Shown piece after piece: positions 41,364-53,708 of a stretch of 64,000 nucleotides of DNA (its first letter is position 1; the number at the start of each line of letters is the position of its first letter). The DNA is from Aplectana chamaeleonis (lineage: Eukaryota; Nematoda; Chromadorea; Rhabditida; Cosmocercidae): the NCBI GenBank assembly GCA_029168955.1, contig JAPDOI010000135.1, forward strand, positions 560,001 to 624,000, in the 5' to 3' direction. Below the pieces are notes generated by a model. It was not told where the DNA came from. It did not search any database and saw nothing but the letters and a program-made list of their open reading frames with translations. The position numbers were made by a program, and so were the translations under genes.

Positions 41364-42949
41364 GTAGAACTTACCGTGTAGTCTGGTATTACGCCTAAAG
41401 ATTTTATTGCCTTTAGGTGATTGTAAACATTTACTCAGCCTTCGCGGTTTAAGCAAAGTCTCGTTCTAGTTTTAAAGATAAGGAGACGTCATGATAAATG
41501 GGAAAGAACGTTACTGAAGGAGTCCGGTCGCAATTACGATTTTAAGAATTTCTGCTGAATAGGTGCACAGACCAAAGCTCCTCTCAGAAAGCTCACGAAA
41601 ACCGTAGTCACAAATACAATTTCCCCTGAACCCGTCATGTCGTGGAACCACGGAACCAGAAACGGACGACGTGTTCAACAGACTTCGCTTTTTTACGGAG
41701 TACCGTGGGTGCCTCAAAGGCAGTGGAAAAAAACGCTGTGGAAAAAAATAATAAAAATCAGCCCGATTTGTGAACAGTCAAACGACCACGAAGGTTACGG
41801 GGCAAGAAAAGAGGGTAATCATTTTGATCGTTGCAGCTTCTTCACAAACTGGGTTATCGTGTGGTGGCCGAAGTGAAGCGTGGCGCATTTTCTGAGACTA
41901 ATGGAAAACAACAGCCTGCGGTAAGACTCTATGTGATTCCTAGAAGTTGCTGCAGAAAAACCTTTAACGATGGGGTTGGCTGACTTCTCCAACAGCTAGC
42001 GTCCCTAAACCGTTTACAACTTGGGAACACTGCCAGCTTAGCTGACCGTACTTCAGTCCTTAAGAACAATTTTCATGCCAACTCAATTTCAGTACGGGCA
42101 CTGTAACGAGAAGGCGCGGCTTGTGTTCAAGGAGATGTGGAGGGAAGAGAGTTTGGAGGCGCACGTCGTTCTTTGAAATCATCTTTGATTCAGTTCAGAC
42201 TATCTCAAAAACCAACAGATATCTTGGAGGAAGGACCAACACATTTTCTTCATTTCCGTTTACCTCATAGTGTGTTTCATTCGAAAAATATTGTAAATAC
42301 TGATAAATTCGTATTTCACTCGTGATATAACATACAACGTAAATACCTCTGCCGAGATAATGCCTGTGGTACACTGCCCACTCTGGCAAGCTCCTCAGAG
42401 AAGTTGTTTTATGTCCAAAGAATTATCGCAACGGAGTTTGAGCAGCTTTAGACCGCAATGACTCGGTGGTTTATGTAGTTAACCTTGACCAGCCGAATCG
42501 CTTTCCACATTTTTACCGAGTTTTATTACGCCTTCGGAGTGTATGCTGCATGTGGGAGTTTACATAAAGTTCACGTAATGAATTTAGTCTGATTAATGTA
42601 CGGTGCTGCGACGGTACATCGCCGCACGTTTATCGAAACCCCGTTGGCCAGTGATGCCGCCAACACCGCAAGGCCAGGTGCCTGGTCCATGCGTCAGACT
42701 AATTTGAATACGGAAGCCATAGTATGTGCGCAGGCATTCGTGACTCTTATTTAGTTAACAAGCTCAGAAAGTATAGGATACGGATGGGCGCGACAGTTCT
42801 AGAAACGTCACTTATTAGGTGTGGTAGTCAACGAAATTTTCAGCTCCTTCCTTCAGGAGATTTCTCTCATTTGTGAGGTGGAAGGGTTAGCACGGCTGGA
42901 ACGGGTCGCAACAATGAACTCTCATTCTAGTCCCGCACTTTCTTCTCGG
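41364..42949. other. No gene supported
   Basis: CTCAAAGGCAGTGGAAAAAA at about 41714 resembles a worn family C tip. Open frames near 41637-41876 and 42137-42325 have no recognised domain and no convincing splice context. Confidence 0.35.
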
Positions 42950-43590
42950 CGCCCTGTGCGCTCTTAGCAATGTCCCGCACACCTTACTTGAAGCTCTGCT
43001 CCAACCTGGTGCGACCTTGGCAACTTCCACCGGCGCTCTGCGCATTCCCAGTTACGTTCAGCCCACTTTACCTGGCGCTTTACGCACACCTAGTCAAATT
43101 CCGTACACGTTCCCTGGCGGTCCGCGCCCTTCAATTAATTTCTCACACATTTTTTTCTCGGCTTTCCGCGCCCTTGAAATCGCTTTTAGCACACTCTTTT
43201 TGGCGCTCTCACAATGAGTTCTTCCAGTAGGACCTCAAACATTTTCTTTGACGCTCTGCACACTCTTAGTGAGGTCCAGCACACTTTTTCAAAGCTCTGC
43301 GCATTTTCAGCTGGATCTTGCACACTTTCCCTTACGCTCTGCATAATAGCAGTTGAGCACCATACCCATTAGATGACGTCCTGCTCACTCCCAGTGCAGT
43401 CTTGAGCGCTACGTCTACGCCGCTCAACGATCAAGGCCAGCCTTATTGAAGCCCTGCACATGGTCCGCGACATCCAGCATACGCCTTCTGAAGTCATGTG
43501 CACATTAGACGACGTCCTGCATACTCCCACCGAAGCCTTGCACACATTTCTGTACACTTTCCTGGAGGCTCCGAGCTCTTTGTGGTCAAC
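42950..43590 (-). repeat. Diverged minisatellite related to the 42-bp array (minus sense)
   Basis: Degenerate units such as GCACACTCTTTTTGGCGCTC, GTCCTGCTCACTCCCAGTGC and GTCCTGCATACTCCCACCGA read, on the minus strand, like the GTGCAGGACNNNGTGGGAGT units at 6765 and 18345. Divergence is high, so this is an old block. It lies just downstream of the CAP gene. Confidence 0.6.
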
Positions 43591-43707
43591 GGTCAACAAT
43601 AAACGTTCAAAAGTCAACTTTAAGATCCTTGGTGTTTTGTATGATTTCTGACCTTGGCCAGCTTCTGTGATAGAGTTGCTCGCCGATAATCGAAATCTTC
43701 AAAAAAT

Positions 43708-43713
43708 TTTATT
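43708..43713 (-). terminator. AATAAA poly(A) signal of the CAP gene
   Basis: Minus-strand AATAAA inside GAAAATAAAATTTT, about 80 bp beyond the TGA at 43791-43793. A 3' UTR of this length is typical for the family. Confidence 0.6.
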
Positions 43714-43790
43714 TTCTTGCGTTCGAAAAGTGTATAGAAAAGTCTCCCTTAAAATAAAATTGGTGAAGTGAAAAACGGCGTTTCAGATGT

Positions 43791-46700
43791 TCAGACAATA
43801 TCGCAGAGGTTGCTGGCATCGCACGCACTACCACCTGGACATTGGGAGCATGGAGGTCCGACCATGTACATCACCTGATCGATTTCGTTTCCTCTGAATA
43901 CATACATATGAATGGATTTGTCAAAGGGCAGAGTTCTGAAAAGCACAATAAAGAAAATTACCCTGGATTATAAATACACGCATTGACCCAATTGCTGCCA
44001 CAGGTCTCCTTCAAGGAAACCGCACAACCCAACCTCGAAGTTGTTGCCCACGCCATCTGCAAATAAATGAAAACTTGAATGATGCTGATGAAGCTCATGC
44101 AAAACTACGTGTGCTGCTTGAGGAACGCATCTAAGGTGTTGCAAATAGTAGCGATACGCCAAGTGCAAAGAGTAGTGATGAGTTAGTGCCGACATTTAGA
44201 AACAGTTCCCTCTCGAACTAGCATTAGGTAAGGCTTTGCGGTAGTGTAGCCATTAGCTCTGACCGCGTATGGTAACTGTTTTGAGAACTCGCGACCAGAA
44301 GCATCACATGAAGTTTATCGAGTTTCAAGGGTAGCTAATCCTAGCTCGATGCAGTTACGAAGACTTCTATACCTTTGACACCAGACCTGCTTACACGGTT
44401 TATTATGAATATACGATATTACATGACAAGGGGCATTCTACTACACCATGGCTCCACGACCACGTCTGATGAACCAGCAGCGGGCGCTCGGGCCCCGACG
44501 ACTGTCTCTGGCCTGCCCCGCAAGGGGCGGGTCAGTCTCTATCATTCCAACACATCAAGGCGACCGTTACACGACAAGTTGCATGCGCAACGCTTGCGCG
44601 CTCCAATGTCTTGTCCTCACACCGTCGGCACACAACTTTGTCAAGCACGCGAGAACCAACGCGATTCAGGAAAGAAAACGTTCTGTTCTTGCATCAGCCG
44701 GCTAAAGCTCTAGCTTTAGCCCGAGCGCATAGCGTGAAGTACTCACTCTAGTCATGAAACTGATTGGGGTGCCAACGTGCTTTTGTTTGAACGTGACCAA
44801 CATTCCTGGGCCATCGACTTTCCGCACTTGAGACCACCAGTGTTTAATCGCCTGAAATACAGAATAACAGATGGTGAATGTCAAGAAACCAACAAAAAGT
44901 TGACGTACTGCAGCAATGGAGTCCGTGCGGTACTGTGCACTGGATTTCGCAATTACAAAGATGTTTTGTTGCATGGTGTTTGGAACCTGATCATACGGGG
45001 TGTTATCGCATCTGGCCACCGAAGCCTCAGCAATTTTCTCCAACTCGCAGTCGTATTTCTGGAATGATGAAGGGGAATCTCAGATTTGGGTTGCTTTTTC
45101 GATTAGGCATCACCACCAATAAACTTCGACCCTTGAAAGGATTACCTTTGTCGTTTTCGAGTATTAGGTTTCGAAGACCTTCACTAAAAGCTGTTACTGG
45201 TGATTAACAACTAATCGAGCCTGCTTTCATAACTGTGTATACGTTTTCTATTATTGTGTATACGTTTTCTATTATTGAGTATTCTTTGATTCCTGAACTT
45301 CAATATTTTTGCTCACTGAGTTGAGGTGAAACTCGTCTACACAAAGTAGTGACAACCCTTCACTTGCGACGTTCCGGGTCTTAGACCCTTTGCCAAGCTC
45401 TATAACTATTTATCACTCAAGAACTGAACTCAAGGTTGAAAAGATAATAATGCGGAGGGTTTCTTTTTGGGGAAGGAAAGGAAGGTTTTCTATTATGCTC
45501 ACACTCCGAAGAGCAATGGAGGCTAAGGGGAGGATGTTTATCAATGAAACATGAACTATTTTCCAATTTGAGGGTGATGTTCGATCAGATGATTAATGGT
45601 CCTTAGCAGGGCCCGTTTCTGCATATGCTACGAGCGTCGGGAAGTGCCACAGTGAATATCTTTACGCTAGATGACACGACGGTGGTTCCAGAACTTCGGA
45701 AAGATTTCTAGTAATGCAAAGGGATGTGAGCAACTACGAAGGTATCCATACTTCTTCAATTTTCATTCCATTGCGGCAAACAAGAACATAGTAAACGTAC
45801 CAGCTTATACATGTTTGCCGCTGTAGGAAGTGCGTTACCAGAATTTTTGACGACGCGTCCATTTGCGAGTTCAGATCTGAATTAGCCATAACTAATAGAG
45901 ACTGCTTCTACTGCTAACAGAACTGTATCACTGGTGGCTCAGAAGCAAGCTGACTAGTTTGAGAAAATTTACTTTCTGAAGATCAATGAAAGTATCGAGA
46001 AAATCTCTTATTCAACTACCAAAACCAGTATGAAAGCGTTTTCGTTCACATTTAGAGCGGGGCCCACTTTCATTTCTTTAGATCACGCTACTGCTCATTG
46101 TTAGTTCTCTACAGGTTTCAAACGCCTTGCAGGGAGGACGCTTCGGAGCCTCTAGAGCTCTGATGTCATTGTTCTCGATTGTTCATGTTCTTATCAGCGT
46201 ACGTCCTAGGCATACCTATCTTTCTTGCGTGTGCCTTAAAGGCAGCATACACGTAAACGTATTTGAGATGACTACGGAAATAGAATCGTATGGCTAACAA
46301 CACAACGCCTATGCATTTTGAAGCGTCAAAAACCACCCACAATGCCGTTACAGAAGTAGCAAGTTTGGCCCCGCCCGTATTTTCACGCCCCCTGGATTTG
46401 CTCTTTTCCTCCAACGCAAGGTTGCTGGGTCATCTTCACCGTCGGTACTGTTGGTAGATTGCCTAACAAGTGAACCACAAACGTCACTGACGGCGAAGAT
46501 GACCCAGCAACCCTGCGTTGGAGGAAAAGGGCAAATACAGGGGGCCCTACTCTTGTAACGGCATTGTGGGTCGTTTTTGACGCTTCAAAATGCGTAGGCA
46601 TTATGTCATAAGCAATGCGGTTCGATTCACGTTGTTATCCCAACCACATTTACGAGCGTGTATGCTGCCTTTAAAGGCAGGGTTTGCGATAAAAACGGTT

Positions 46701-49580
46701 GTTGCGCTATCCCCATACAAAGGTAGATCTGGCCATTAAAAAAGTGAAATTAAGTAAGAAGTTGGAGGAAAAGCTCTCAAGATCAAGTTATAGCTTGGTA
46801 ACCCCGATTTATCGAAATTTCAATAAAATAATGCTCCGTCATCTTTTATTTTGCTTGTACATATTGTGGTTTATGAACATTTCTAGCGACTATTGACTAT
46901 TTTAAGAGCAGAACAAAAGGCGGATGGTCAAGCATTCTTGAAAATCTCGTTAACTGGAGGGGGGGGGGCATGCGGACATCTGTAGTTAGCCGTTCTACCT
47001 TGTTCTTGCAAATGTTCCGCAAATTTTCAAATTTTTTGCTTATTTCTATTGTGCTTATCTGGACTAAATTCCGGTACGCAATTGCGTCTGGATACGCTTT
47101 GCAGCCGCACGCGCTCGAGTCAGTCGGGTTTCCAGCGCCAAAGCCGACTCGATGTGGCTTTTTTGAGCAATTTTCTACAATTTTTCTTAGTTTCCAGTTT
47201 CCAAAACCCACCTAGAGTCAGCAGATCGGCGGCTGCGACGCTGGAAGCTCTTCTGATTCGGGAGCGCTCGGCCGCAAAGCGTGTCGAGACGCAATTGCGG
47301 ACCGGAATTTGGCCCAGATAAGCACAGTACTTTTGTGATGAGAATATAAATGTGGTCGATCACTGGATGGGTGGGTTGTCGCGACGAACACACGTGGCAA
47401 GGAAGCGAGGAGGTAATGATAGTCATGAACATCGATCAAGTGATGTCACATTAGACCGCTCCGTCGCGACTGCCCCCTATCCAGTAATCTGCGATACATT
47501 TTCATGAAGAGAGCTCGAAATCCGTTGCCATCGGGAAACCTGCTCGCAAGCAAAGTGTTTATTAAATGAATCATTTGAACCGCTTTCAAGTTGTAGTAAG
47601 TGCGGGAGTCTTCGAAAAATAATTCAATGTCAGGCGCCCTGCTCAGCAACGAGATATCAGTAAGATCGACACAGATCCTGATGAGACTCTGCGTTTCGCT
47701 TGGCGCAAACTCGGTGCACTTATGTTATAGCATGTGGCACCGAGTGTGCGAAAATTCATAGTGACCGCAAAGTCTCATTAGGATTCATGCCGACGTGATA
47801 TGCAAATTAAAAGCTAAAAAAACTGGAGAAAGTGGGATTCCTCAGAAACGCGCATCGAAGTTTTTGACAAAACAAAGGACAGATGAAATTTACTCTCTCA
47901 GAACGCTCCTAGCATACCTTCGATAGTTGTGCATGTCCAAGGCAGATGTCCTTATTCTGTCGTTCATGACTTTGCTGGCGGGACACATTTGGTTGATTGC
48001 TGCAACACCAGATTATTTCTCTTCATAAAAGAGTCATCACAGATATACAGGAGCAAGAATGTGGAAATAAGGAATCAGAGATTACTCGGTCTGTTCTGGA
48101 GCCACTATCAATGAAGAAAATCTGACGAAATCAGCACCTGGATTTGAGTTTCCGTTTGCTGGTGTGGTTGTTGCCGCGGGTGCGACTGTTGTTGTTGCTG
48201 CAGGTGCGACTGTTGTTGTTGTTGCTGCTGCTGTAGATGTGGTTGTAGTTTCCACCTCTTTGAGACAAAGTCCAGCATATGATCCAGTTGTTTCACATTT
48301 AGAAGGCGTGAGGGCTGTGCAACCATCAGCGGCCGTGCAAACAGCTGCTGCCCCAGGCGGATACACTTCAGTATCAACGGCGACTTGCCTTAAAGAATGC
48401 TCTCCTCTTATTTCTCACCCAATTCGGTAGCGTTAGAACAAAGTCGCTCGTAATTCTACTTCTCCAACAGAACTTACGGTTGGTCATAAACACATGCAGC
48501 GGACGAAATTATCACGTTACTAGGCGCACACAGTGACTGATAACATCCAACGTTCACTGTTTTGTAGAAGATCATCTGAATTGTGGTAGAGCGGCTATAG
48601 TTCCAAAACCATCTGCTCTCGAGTCGGTTTTTCTATAGTAGGACACTCACATTTGAAAAGTTGATAACACCAGCTTTGGCCTTGTTGTCGGCTACGCTCC
48701 ATTCAAACCCTGCCACGGAGACTTCTCCCGCCCATTTCGTCAATGCTGATGCTAAGGGAGTTTTTCGCTCAGCGTCTCCCGGAGCATAGCTAGAATTTCT
48801 CAGCGTGGGTTGTGGAGCTATAGTGATTCTTCTTGGCTACGTTGCATTTAGGTGAAACGAAACAAACCCCAGAATGTTGAGTCCGTTTGTTGGCGCAGGA
48901 ACGGGTGCAGCGTCATTGCATCCTTGTACGAAATTCTTAGCCATTTCTTCAAGATCGCAGCTGTATGCCTGGAGACGAAGATCTACAGGATTTTGCTCTT
49001 GCGTCAAGAAACTATTTTCAGCAAGCTTTTTTTGTGAAAAAAGCGCGCCCTGCCGCCTATCTGCCGCCAGGCTATTTAACCTTTGGAGTGTAAGTTATAT
49101 AATGCAGCAGTCTTATGTGTGGCCGAATCTAATCTAGCGAATGAATGAAAGCTGAGCATTTGCTGCGAACCGTACTGCGGCACCAGATCGATGGATCGCT
49201 ACCGACGATCTACCTCCGATCATCCATAGAACTTAAATTTTAAAGCGACCATACAACTGCTTGCCTGATGTAGTGTATTGCTGAACTTACCATTTGATAC
49301 ATTTCGTTGCTAAACGGAAGAGTTTGAGCGCCATTGGCTTTACCATCCTGCTGCCCTCCACTAGCCACCTTTACACGTAGATCATTATGGGCTATGAGAG
49401 CTTTGAACCTGGCTGTATCATCGATATCCGTACCATTGCATCCGAATGGAAACTGTGAGCTGCATATGCCCACCACCTTGAGAAGGAGATAAAGTTGTGT
49501 GTGTAAGGAGAGAGATGTCAGCGATAAAAGCAACTCACAGCTAATAGAACTAGCAATCCGAGAGTACTGGAACGCCACAT
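43791..49580 (-). CDS. Two-domain secreted CAP protein (Ancylostoma-secreted-protein-like, SCP/TAPS), 12 exons, 502 aa
   Basis: Exons (high to low): 49539-49580, 49291-49476, 48868-48968, 48651-48828, 48478-48575, 48138-48388, 47918-47999, 45801-45876, 44909-45058, 44747-44851, 43962-44056, 43791-43935. All phases agree and total 1509 bp with the stop. The product starts MWRSSTLGLLVLLA, a signal peptide. CAP domain 1 (about residues 20-247) has FGCNGTDIDD, AHNDLR, SCDLEEMAKNFVQGC, WAGEV and NVGCYQSLC. A Thr/Ala/Pro linker covers about 248-283. CAP domain 2 (about 286-502) has CPASKVMNDRIR, DMHNYR, NMYKL, YDCELEKIAEASVARC, HWWSQV, MAWATTSRLGCAV and a Cys-rich tail (GPPCSQCPGGSACD). The usual HFTQMAW of domain 2 reads ISFMTRMAW, so the metal/catalytic tetrad is degraded. 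Such proteins are secreted by parasitic nematodes; their biochemical role is unsettled. Two introns are unusually short (26 and 39 nt). Intron 7 (45877-47917) contains two inverted-repeat elements. Confidence 0.88.
46236..46674. mobile_element. TTAA-type element, family B, copy in CAP-gene intron
   Basis: TTAA at 46236-46239 and 46671-46674, with tips AGGCAGCATACACG / CGTGTATGCTGCCT. Almost the whole element is a palindrome: TTTTGAAGCGTCAAAAACCA, CAATGCCGTTAC, CTTTTCCTCCAACGCA and GTTGCTGGGTCATCTTC recur inverted. The right TTAA also starts a further tip, AGGCAGGGTTTGCGATAAAA, whose element is truncated. Confidence 0.92.
47047..47329. mobile_element. Family K element, copy 5, in CAP-gene intron
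   Basis: Tips TATTGTGCTTATCTGGAC and GGCCCAGATAAGCACAGTA. Middle part as in copies 2 and 6 (CCAGCGCCAAAGCCGACTCG at the left, GATCGGCGGCTGCGACGC at the right). Reference for the family without internal insertions. Confidence 0.9.
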
Positions 49581-49610
49581 GATTGCTATCTAACTACTGT
49601 TGCAGAGCCT

Positions 49611-49620
49611 GCCTTATATA
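49611..49620 (-). promoter_or_regulatory. TATA box of the CAP gene
   Basis: Minus-strand TATATAAGGC starts 40 bp upstream of the ATG (49578-49580). With the usual 25-30 bp spacing the transcript would start only about 10-15 bp before the ATG, giving a very short 5' UTR. TATATAAGGC is also the TATA sequence of cassette 3, which shows what this genome uses as a strong TATA context. Confidence 0.6.
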
Positions 49621-49621
49621 C

Positions 49622-50449
49622 GCAGATTCTGACACTAATCCTCACGTTCAGTACTGTTTTGATCTCGCCACAAAGCACAACCAGCAAAAAAAATGGTATC
49701 CACGCGTTGGTAGTCACGAGTTCACCACGCCCCCATTGCACCCTGTTCATGACCGCTCATATCTGGCGTTCTTTTTCCTATGTTTAAACGTCAACTGTTG
49801 CTTCTTACGAGACTTTAGCGAAAGGTAAGCGACTGTAGGAAAGTTATGACAGGATTAGGGGGAACTCTGCGAAGTGGTGTGGTCCGTGCAATTTGAGTAG
49901 GAAGCGGCCACGCTGCTTAGCGGGAAAATTTTCGCGCGTGAAAACGAAGAGGAAATGGCTATTGATTTCCGAGCGAGGCTTCCCATTCTAAAGAGATGGA
50001 GTGAATGAAGTGATGGGTGAAGCGGTGACAGACGTTTCATCTGGTTCAAATCCAAGATTGAATACAGCTTCATCCGCTATTCGTCAAAGTGGAAAACACT
50101 GATTTCAGTTAACAAATCTATAGTATAGAAGACCAGCTAAAACTAAATGCGCGAAAGGTCTGTTCAAGAGACCCTCCACTAGTCTGGGTTCGTTTCTTCT
50201 ACACTTGCGATGACATAGGTGCAGGAGGTTGAGCCATCGTTTCCAGCACAACACATGCGTAGAACCTTGAGCCTCTTTCACAGTTATTTTGTCGTCCGAC
50301 GCCCGGCAAGCTTGTATTAGGGCAACGGATAGTGTCGAACATCCCCATGTCAACGGAGAAAATTCGCAGCGACGTTGAGCGCCTCATTGCAACGTCGGTC
50401 ATCCGGCGTCTCACTGCTGCACTCAATGACGCCGCAGTCCTATCTTACA
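49622..50449. other. Upstream flank of the CAP gene; no recognised gene
   Basis: An open stretch on the plus strand at about 50345-50449 (MSTEKIRSDVERLIATSVIR and on) breaks where an inserted element begins. A further open stretch (DVPEGIVRQTVKRALHPL) follows the element at 53709. I do not recognise the family. Confidence 0.3.
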
Positions 50450-53400
50450 ACCAGGGCTGTGCGGAGCTGTTCCATTTCCGATCCCGTTTCCGTAATTTCG
50501 GTGTTTTTTGAGCTGTTCCGCTTCCGCTTCCGAGTTATTTGGCCCAGAAACGGAAAAAATCAGTGCAGTAGGAACCATGATAGAGAGTCTCGCAAAGCAC
50601 TTTTGAAGGTTTGAGACGCTTAAATTGTCTTCAACCTCTTTTGTTGTCGAACATGTGAGCTTGACTGAGACCATTCGCGTTTTTCAGGTTTCCCCCCCCC
50701 CAAGTTTGGGGGCCTGAGATTGGAACTCCATGAAATGATTACACGAAATGGGCGTGCCAAGAATTTAAACGCCTTTTGAATATTATTTTTCAAAATATGG
50801 AGCTTTTGCTCTGAGATTAAATAACTTCGCTAAGCTTTTCTTCTTGATTCCACTTCATTGCTTGTTTACCGCACGACAGGACCAAAAATCGAGGTTTTTT
50901 CGCACGTACAGCCTGGGGTGGTAGTAATTGGGGGTGTTAAACGCGAATTAACAGGCGTTAAGTTCGCGTTAAACGCGAGTTTAACCACAACAGAATCTGA
51001 GTAGGACTCCTAATAGTTGGAAGAGAATTCGCTCTAGTTTCACCCTAACGTCCCTGATTGGTAGGCATTTGTTACACTTTCGAAGAAAATGCCTCGAAAA
51101 AGCGACAATTGTAACCTTTGTTACGAAAAATAGCGATTTCAAAACGTTTTCAGGGCTGTTTTTTCTCTAAAATTCTTACATGTGGGATCCTCGCGTTAAG
51201 TTCGCGTTTAACATACTCTCGCAGACAGCACGGAAATAGTGCTGAAATGCGAGAGGAACTGGCGGTTAACGAAAAACTCCTCCCGAGGAGTTTTTGGATG
51301 CGGTTAGCAAGATACAGTAGGAACAGTTTTGACCATCTATACTGAGGGCAAGTACGAGTTTAATTGATGCAGAGGGTTAAGGAAGTTTGATAGCACTGTT
51401 AGCCATTTTGATTCAGGACGTCAGCCTCTCTTTAAAACTGAGAGGTGTTTCAAGGGATAGTCTTTTAACGGCTTTCGCCAGGGAAACGGGCGATGAGGGA
51501 TCAAAAACAAGGCAGGGATCATTGCTGAAACACGTTGGCCGTCTTCTTTGGTGGCACTAATAAATCCCTCCCAATCAGCTGCTAATTTTTTGGCGAGCGC
51601 CGACACTTCTCCCGCTTTTTTTTATTCTCTTCTGAAATTCATTCGCTTCGCTATTATCAGGTTTGTTTCATTTTCATAATTCATTGCATAGCACAGGCTA
51701 TGAGGAGTATGTAGTAAATTATTTGCTTGCTCGCGTTTTAAACAGGTTTCCACAACTTTTTTAGTGCAAAAAAGTGAAAAGTTCTCAAGCCACTGATTTT
51801 CAAGTGATTTGATGCGTTAGTAATGTTTAATCAACATTAGTCGGAGCGTATCGGGCGAGTTTTGTGGGAAAGAAATGCGAACATGTTTCTAAAACCAACT
51901 ATATTTGTTCTCCTTTTTCTGCAAGATTCGAATACTCCTCTTTCATTGCCAGATCAGTGCCATCGTGGCCTCTTTTTTTTTGAGGGTCCGCGACGCAGTT
52001 GCTTTGGTGCATTTGTAGAGCCACTCGAAGTGTTTCAAATTCTTACCTTAGAGTAGGTGCACAAAATCTTTTCCTTGCATGATGCGCATATGAGTGTGTT
52101 ACAGTGTTTCTATATATTTTCAGCAGTAACTGCGTGCGGGGGATTAGTTTTATTTTGAGAAGACGGCAAACACATCACAAATTCAACTGCATCAATGACC
52201 GAAACCACACCATTACCCCAATCTCGGACGCCAGACTTCAGTTGCACGCTTCCAAAAAAACACTTGAATTCGTTTTCGATAACGAAAATAGACAATCTAG
52301 TTTATGATCATTCTTACAAGTTTTTAACTCTCCATTTCAGTTGAATACAGGGCATTCTTTGAATTTATGCATTACTCGACGAGTTTCGGAATGTCTTTTT
52401 CGCGCCTAGCGTTACCTTCCCAAGAACACCTTGTAAATAATTCATCCAGAAATTGTCAAATTTTCGTTCGCGCGAAATTTCGTTTGGAGAAATTTTTTGT
52501 TTTTCAAAAAAAACTTTCGCTTCTTTCGCTTGAAAAAATTTAAAAAAGAACTTTGACAAAGTAACTACTAATGCAAACTTTTGTCAGATCACATGCATTT
52601 GATTGATTGAGGCTAATGATTAAAATAACATGTCTTTTCGCGAGTGGTCCTGAAAACTCACGGAGCTCATAAAAAATTACGAGAATCAGGATTTCAAAGG
52701 AAAATTTCAAAAATTGCTTTCTGATCGTGTTTCGAACAAGCGAAATATGACGAAGTTTTCTTTGAATGCTCTTCCTAATGAATAAAATAAATAGCATGAC
52801 TTGTATAATCTTTCCGATCCCTCGTCTTTCCACCGTAAACGTCGTTCGTATCCACGCATAATGTATGTGTAAGCAGAGGGCAGCTTTCGTTAACCGGCAA
52901 CAAACCGTGGCACCTATGTCGCGGTTCGTAGCCGGCCAGGAGGTGACGGTTTGTTCGCGTTAATTTGGCGGCTCTACTGCATTTATGTCGCGGTATGTTG
53001 GCGGCTTGGAGTTGGCGGTTTATTCGCGTTTAACACCCCATTTACTACCACCCCTGTCTTCCAGAACAGAGTCTCGGCGAAAACAGGTGGAAGTGATCAC
53101 GGGCAGCGCGAGGCTCGTTTGAGACAGATCGTAAGCGATTCTTCCCACCCCGCCGATGAGGTTTTTTTCATTTATAAAATTCTATCGTTTGATATCCTTT
53201 TCAAGAGGCAATAATGGCTTGAAAGAAGAAAAATTAGTCGCTGATTATTTGAAAATTGACTTCTGATCAACCATGAAGGGACATTTGGTGCCGCTAGGAC
53301 TGCTTTCTGAGGACAGGATATACAATAGAGATGTGCGGCTACGAAAAATAAAATTTCGGCGAACGGCAACGGCAGACCTTGAGACGGCTAGCAATCCGCG

Positions 53401-53708
53401 ATAGGAAGGCGGCTACATATAATTTGTATTTCTAGGGATTGCCTTATCGGATTTCCAGAAGCGAGACTTAGAAATCGTTGAATGCCTCGTAGTGACTTCT
53501 TTTCGAATTTGTAATAGTTTATTGATTGAAAACAATGGTTAATGCATTATAGCTGCTGGCGGTGGGCAGCAGCGAAGCGTGAGGTGGGGACAACCCAAGA
53601 AAAACTTCAGTCTCTTCCGTTTCCGGATTTCCGTTTGCGGTGTTTTTTGGTCATTTTTCTTCCGTTTCCGGGAATCTTAAAAAGATTTTCACACAGCTCT
53701 GCTTATGA
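50450..53708. mobile_element. TTCCG-rich element with another inverted-repeat element inside
   Basis: The outer tips CAGGGCTGTGCGGA and, read inward from the right, CAGAGCTGTGTGAA carry TTTCCGTTTCCG-type repeats (50470-50570 and 53610-53670). Inside, 50912-53056 is bounded by CTGGGGTGGTAGTAATTGGG and, from the right, CAGGGGTGGTAGTAAATGGG, each followed by GTGTTAAACGCGAAT. The inner element has subterminal repeats with TTCGCGTT and GGCGGTTT and about 1.9 kb of sequence with no recognisable transposase. Both are non-autonomous. Confidence 0.6.

Noticed and set aside
47446..47649. Extra exon of the CAP gene between 45.9 and 47.9 kb
   Set aside because: The reading frame shows no CAP motifs and is not needed; flanking exons join in phase without it.
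48164..48430. Plus-strand open frame of Val/Ala repeats
   Set aside because: It is the antisense of the Thr/Ala linker exon of the CAP gene.
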